A DNA stretch of 42,886 nt, taken from NCBI RefSeq assembly GCF_964228735.1, contig NZ_CAXRBQ010000028.1:1-42886 (forward strand), read 5' to 3'. Each line of letters starts with the position of its first letter. Position 1 is the stretch's first letter. A program made the translations under genes and the position numbers. Source of the stretch: Pontibacterium sp964228735 (GTDB lineage Bacteria > Pseudomonadota > Gammaproteobacteria > Pseudomonadales > Balneatricaceae). Of this stretch, positions 40,633-42,886 are shown one piece after another. The notes under the pieces are model-generated. The model was not told where the DNA came from, did not search any database, and saw only the letters and a list, made by a program, of their open reading frames with translations.

Positions 40633-41406
40633 CTATCGATCCAGTTGTGGTCGTCCTGAATTCATATCACCCAAATGATCACCGATATGTTCCTCAACCC
40701 AGTAGCAGGTTGCCCCCACCACCGCTGCAGGCATCAGCACCAGGTTCAGCACAGGAATCATCATACCCAGCTGCACCAGGCCACCAAAACCTACGGAGGT
40801 CAGGCGTCGGGCCTTCAGCAGCTCTTTCATCTGCTTGAAGCTCACCTTGTTGTTATCCATCGGGTAGTCGCAGTACTGGATTGCCATCATCCAGGCACCA
40901 AACATAAACCACAGAAATGGCGCGGCGATATTGATTACCGGGATAAAGGTCAGCACTAGCAGCAGGATAAAACGTGGCAGATAGTAGGCCAGCTTGGACA
41001 ACTCGCGGCCGATAGCACGTGGCACCAGCGCAATAATCGCCTGCCAGCCCTCATCAGTCACCACCTCACCCCGCAGCTTGCGCTCTACCTTCTCCGACAG
41101 GAAGCCGTTAAACGGCGCCGCGATCAAGTTCGCCACCAGGGTAAAGCTGTAATAAACCACCAGCAGTACCATCAACGCGAACAGCGGCCACAACAGATAC
41201 TCCAGGAAGGAGGCCCAGTCGGGTAGAAACCCCAGCAGGAAGTCGATCCAGACATCAAACTGGGTCAGCAGCAGCCAGATGGCGCCCACAAATAACAGAA
41301 TATTTACAATCAGCGGGATCAGCACAAAGGGGCGGATGGCCGGGTCCGGCAGCATCGACAGTCCCTTCAGCAGATAACCCGCGCCTTTAGCGGGATTTCC
41401 TTTCAT
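40633..41406 (-). CDS. cysZ: CysZ-like sulfate permease (EI24 family)
   Basis: A 257-residue membrane protein. Seen: N-terminal KGNPAKGAGYLLKGLSML, then helices around VLIPLIVNILLFVGAIWLL, a NLIAAPFNGFLSEKVE loop and the hydrophobic VGFGGLVQLGMMIPVLNLVLMP near the end, all typical of CysZ/EI24. CysZ imports sulfate for cysteine synthesis. The ATG at 41406 is preferred to a TTG at 41418. Its stop lies 10 bp from the REP palindrome. Confidence 0.88.
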   Translation of the reverse strand: MKGNPAKGAGYLLKGLSMLPDPAIRPFVLIPLIVNILLFVGAIWLLLTQFDVWIDFLLGFLPDWASFLEYLLWPLFALMVLLVVYYSFTLVANLIAAPFNGFLSEKVERKLRGEVVTDEGWQAIIALVPRAIGRELSKLAYYLPRFILLLVLTFIPVINIAAPFLWFMFGAWMMAIQYCDYPMDNNKVSFKQMKELLKARRLTSVGFGGLVQLGMMIPVLNLVLMPAAVVGATCYWVEEHIGDHLGDMNSGRPQLDR

Positions 41407-41414
41407 AACACCTA

Positions 41415-41642
41415 TCAACTCATAAAGTATGCGTACAGGCGCAGCGCAACAGCTACGATCATCATACTCAGACCTGCACGGTTCACTTTAAATTCCATCA
41501 CATTGAACTGAATATTGGGCTGCCAGAACATCAGCACCGATTTGAAGTCCTTGGTACGTCCTGCGTAAAGGGCCAGCGACACGAAAAACACCACCAGGCC
41601 GCCCCAAAACAACAGCTCTTCGATCATTGCCAGATATATCAT
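41415..41642 (-). CDS. small two-helix membrane protein
   Basis: A 75-residue protein (MIYLAMIEELLFWGG onward) with two hydrophobic segments, LLFWGGLVVFFVSLALYAG and AGLSMMIVAVALRLYAYFM, separated by a charged linker. I do not recognise the family. The ATG at 41642 has AAGGCGAG ahead, so a longer frame from 41717 is rejected. It lies 8 bp before cysZ and is probably co-transcribed. Confidence 0.75.
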   Translation of the reverse strand: MIYLAMIEELLFWGGLVVFFVSLALYAGRTKDFKSVLMFWQPNIQFNVMEFKVNRAGLSMMIVAVALRLYAYFMS

Positions 41643-41775
41643 ACTCGCCTTACGTCCACTTTCTGCTAAGTTTCTAGAGGCACCAAGCCTAACAAAAATT
41701 AGATGTAACGGCTGCAATCCCTAGGTCCAAGACACCCTGTTTGCACCCTGAGTCGTACCTGCGATGGAGAGACAG

Positions 41776-42714
41776 ATGAGAGCGATACAGATCCACGAGT
41801 TTGGCGATACCAGCAACCTGAAACTGGAAGAGGTGGACACGCCCGTACCACAACGTGGCGAGGTCCTGATTCGCACCGAGGCCTGCGGGATTAATCCGAT
41901 CGACTGGAAAACCTGCGCCGGTGGCGGCGCCGCACCGTTTATTGGTGAGCTGCCGTTTATTCCCGGCTGGGAGTTTGCCGGCACAGTGGAAGAGGTGGGT
42001 GAAGGCGTGAGCGGTTATGGCCGCGGCGACAAAGTATTCGGCATGATTCGCTTTCCGGAGCGGGCGGGCTGTTACGCGGAGTATATTGCTGCCCCCGCCG
42101 CCGAGATCGCCAAACGTGGTGACGACCTGGATAGTGTAACAGCAGCGGGGATTGCCACCGCCGGCCTGACCGCCTGGCAGGCACTGTTTGATAAGGGCAG
42201 CCTGCAGGCAGGCCAGCGCGTGCTGATCCTGGGTGCCGCCGGCGGTGTTGGCCATCTGGCGGTACAACTGGCTAACTGGGCCGGAGCCGAGGTGTACGGT
42301 ACCGCTTCAGGCCGCAACCACAGCTTTCTGCGCAGCTTGGGCGCACATAAGCTGTATGACTATCACCTTGATGATGTCACCCAGGTATTGAGCGATGTTG
42401 ATCTGATCATCGATGCCGTGGGTGGCGACACTGCGATTAATGCCCTGCCCTGTCTGAAACCGGGTGGCGTGATGGTCACCCTGCCTTCCGTCACCAAGGA
42501 TCAGGTGATTGCCGCCGGTGACGAGATCGGCCATGCAGTGCTGCCGATCCGTTGCGAAGCCAACGCCGACCAGCTGGCCGAACTGGCAACATTGCACAGG
42601 GAAGGTAAATTGCGGGTTGCTCTGGCGGAAGCCCTGCCGCTGGAGCAGGTAGCCGAGGCATTCCGCCTCAGCCAGGAAGGTCATGTACGCGGTAAGTTGG
42701 TACTTACACTCTAA
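41776..42714 (+). CDS. NAD(P)H quinone-oxidoreductase-like MDR protein
   Basis: A 312-residue medium-chain dehydrogenase/reductase. The N-terminal GroES-like domain (MRAIQIHEFGDTSNLKLEEV, ACGINPIDWKT) lacks the catalytic zinc Cys of alcohol dehydrogenases, and the Rossmann domain has VLILGAAGGVGHLAVQLA. This places it with quinone oxidoreductase/zeta-crystallin-like enzymes; the substrate is unknown. The ATG at 41776 follows GGAGAG by four bases; an ATG at 41764 overlaps that site and is rejected. Confidence 0.9.
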   Translation: MRAIQIHEFGDTSNLKLEEVDTPVPQRGEVLIRTEACGINPIDWKTCAGGGAAPFIGELPFIPGWEFAGTVEEVGEGVSGYGRGDKVFGMIRFPERAGCYAEYIAAPAAEIAKRGDDLDSVTAAGIATAGLTAWQALFDKGSLQAGQRVLILGAAGGVGHLAVQLANWAGAEVYGTASGRNHSFLRSLGAHKLYDYHLDDVTQVLSDVDLIIDAVGGDTAINALPCLKPGGVMVTLPSVTKDQVIAAGDEIGHAVLPIRCEANADQLAELATLHREGKLRVALAEALPLEQVAEAFRLSQEGHVRGKLVLTL

Positions 42715-42725
42715 CTATCACAAAG

Positions 42726-42746
42726 AAAAAGGCCGCGATTGCGGCC
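42726..42746 (-). terminator. minus-strand terminator near the right edge
   Basis: On the minus strand GGCCGC (42741-42746) and GCGGCC (42731-42736) pair around a four-base loop, then five T (42726-42730). It would end a gene entering from the right. Confidence 0.75.
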
Positions 42747-42760
42747 TCAGGTTGCTGACG

Positions 42761-42791
42761 AACCCCGCTTTTTAGCGGGGTTCTCTCTTTT
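42761..42791 (+). terminator. terminator after the oxidoreductase
   Basis: Perfect arms AACCCCGCT (42761-42769) and AGCGGGGTT (42774-42782) with a TTTT loop, then CTCTCTTTT. It can act on both strands. Confidence 0.75.
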
Positions 42792-42886
42792 AAAGGCTTA
42801 TCGCACGGTTTCCAGCGATCAGTGAAGCCTTAACGATGAATGTGCGTTTCCGGCCCTCATAGGCAGCCCTGCTCTCCCAGTTGCCT
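42790..42886 (-). CDS. possible 3' end of a gene entering from the right edge
   Basis: On the minus strand one frame stays open from the window edge to a TAA at 42790-42792, encoding about 31 residues (GNWESRAAYEGRKRTFIVKA, then SLIAGNRAISL). Two hairpins with a T-run follow it, supporting a gene end. Another frame is also open for part of the way, and the piece is too short to identify. Confidence 0.3.
   Translation of the reverse strand, partial: GNWESRAAYEGRKRTFIVKASLIAGNRAISL

Noticed and set aside
42783..42886. tRNA gene at the right edge (GGGAGAGC-like text on the minus strand)
   Set aside because: No cloverleaf with acceptor, anticodon and T arms could be assembled from the sequence present.
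1..42886. CRISPR array, toxin-antitoxin pair, phage defence island or prophage
   Set aside because: No regularly spaced repeats, paired small toxin/antitoxin genes or phage genes were found; apart from the IS and the ABC/hydrolase operon the content is core chromosome.

Overview
This window is a chromosomal segment of a gammaproteobacterium. Gene content and order resemble Pseudomonas and its marine relatives in the Oceanospirillales (Marinobacterium/Amphritea-like genera are my best guess; the species cannot be fixed from sequence reading alone). Almost all genes are core housekeeping genes with matching codon usage. The clear mobile element is one insertion sequence near 39-40.5 kb.

Layout. 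1-491: leader and two tandem promoters of a ribosomal RNA operon that runs off the left edge on the minus strand, then the tat terminator. 492-4829 (minus): hisI-hisE-hinT-tatA-tatB-tatC (histidine biosynthesis joined to twin-arginine export) preceded by ubiB. 4906-8004 (minus): a GGDEF diguanylate cyclase, dsbA and a dihaem cytochrome c4. 8214-15462: engB(+), polA(-), a small DUF2782 lipid/envelope-type protein, thrB and uvrD(+). The gap between the convergent engB and polA holds a likely small RNA with a sigma-E/AlgU-like promoter, at the locus occupied by Spot 42 in enterics and ErsA in Pseudomonas. uvrD has a LexA box.

15996-23523 (plus): an operon of a cytoplasmic alkaline-phosphatase-superfamily hydrolase, a complete family-5 peptide-type ABC importer (binding protein, two permeases, fused double ATPase) and a HAD-IB phosphatase. 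It looks like an import-then-hydrolyse-then-dephosphorylate route for an unknown phosphoester or phosphonate. A GcvA-type LysR regulator and two small genes follow on the minus strand.

26205-39107: a phosphate block, pstS-pstC-pstA-pstB-phoU, a thioredoxin-fold/degenerate-receiver/GGDEF fusion, ubiC-ubiA and phoB-phoR. Three Pho boxes (before pstS, pstC and phoB) have identical geometry. PstC and PstA both carry large periplasmic insertions.

39180-40548: an IS110-family, IS1111-type insertion sequence inserted into a REP-like palindrome. Its 3' non-coding end contains a structured RNA whose internal-loop strands match both sides of the target and both ends of the element, as expected for a bridge RNA (seekRNA). 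This is the most striking signal in the window. 40633-42886: cysZ-like and a small membrane protein (minus), an NAD(P)H quinone-oxidoreductase-like gene (plus), and the possible 3' end of another minus-strand gene.
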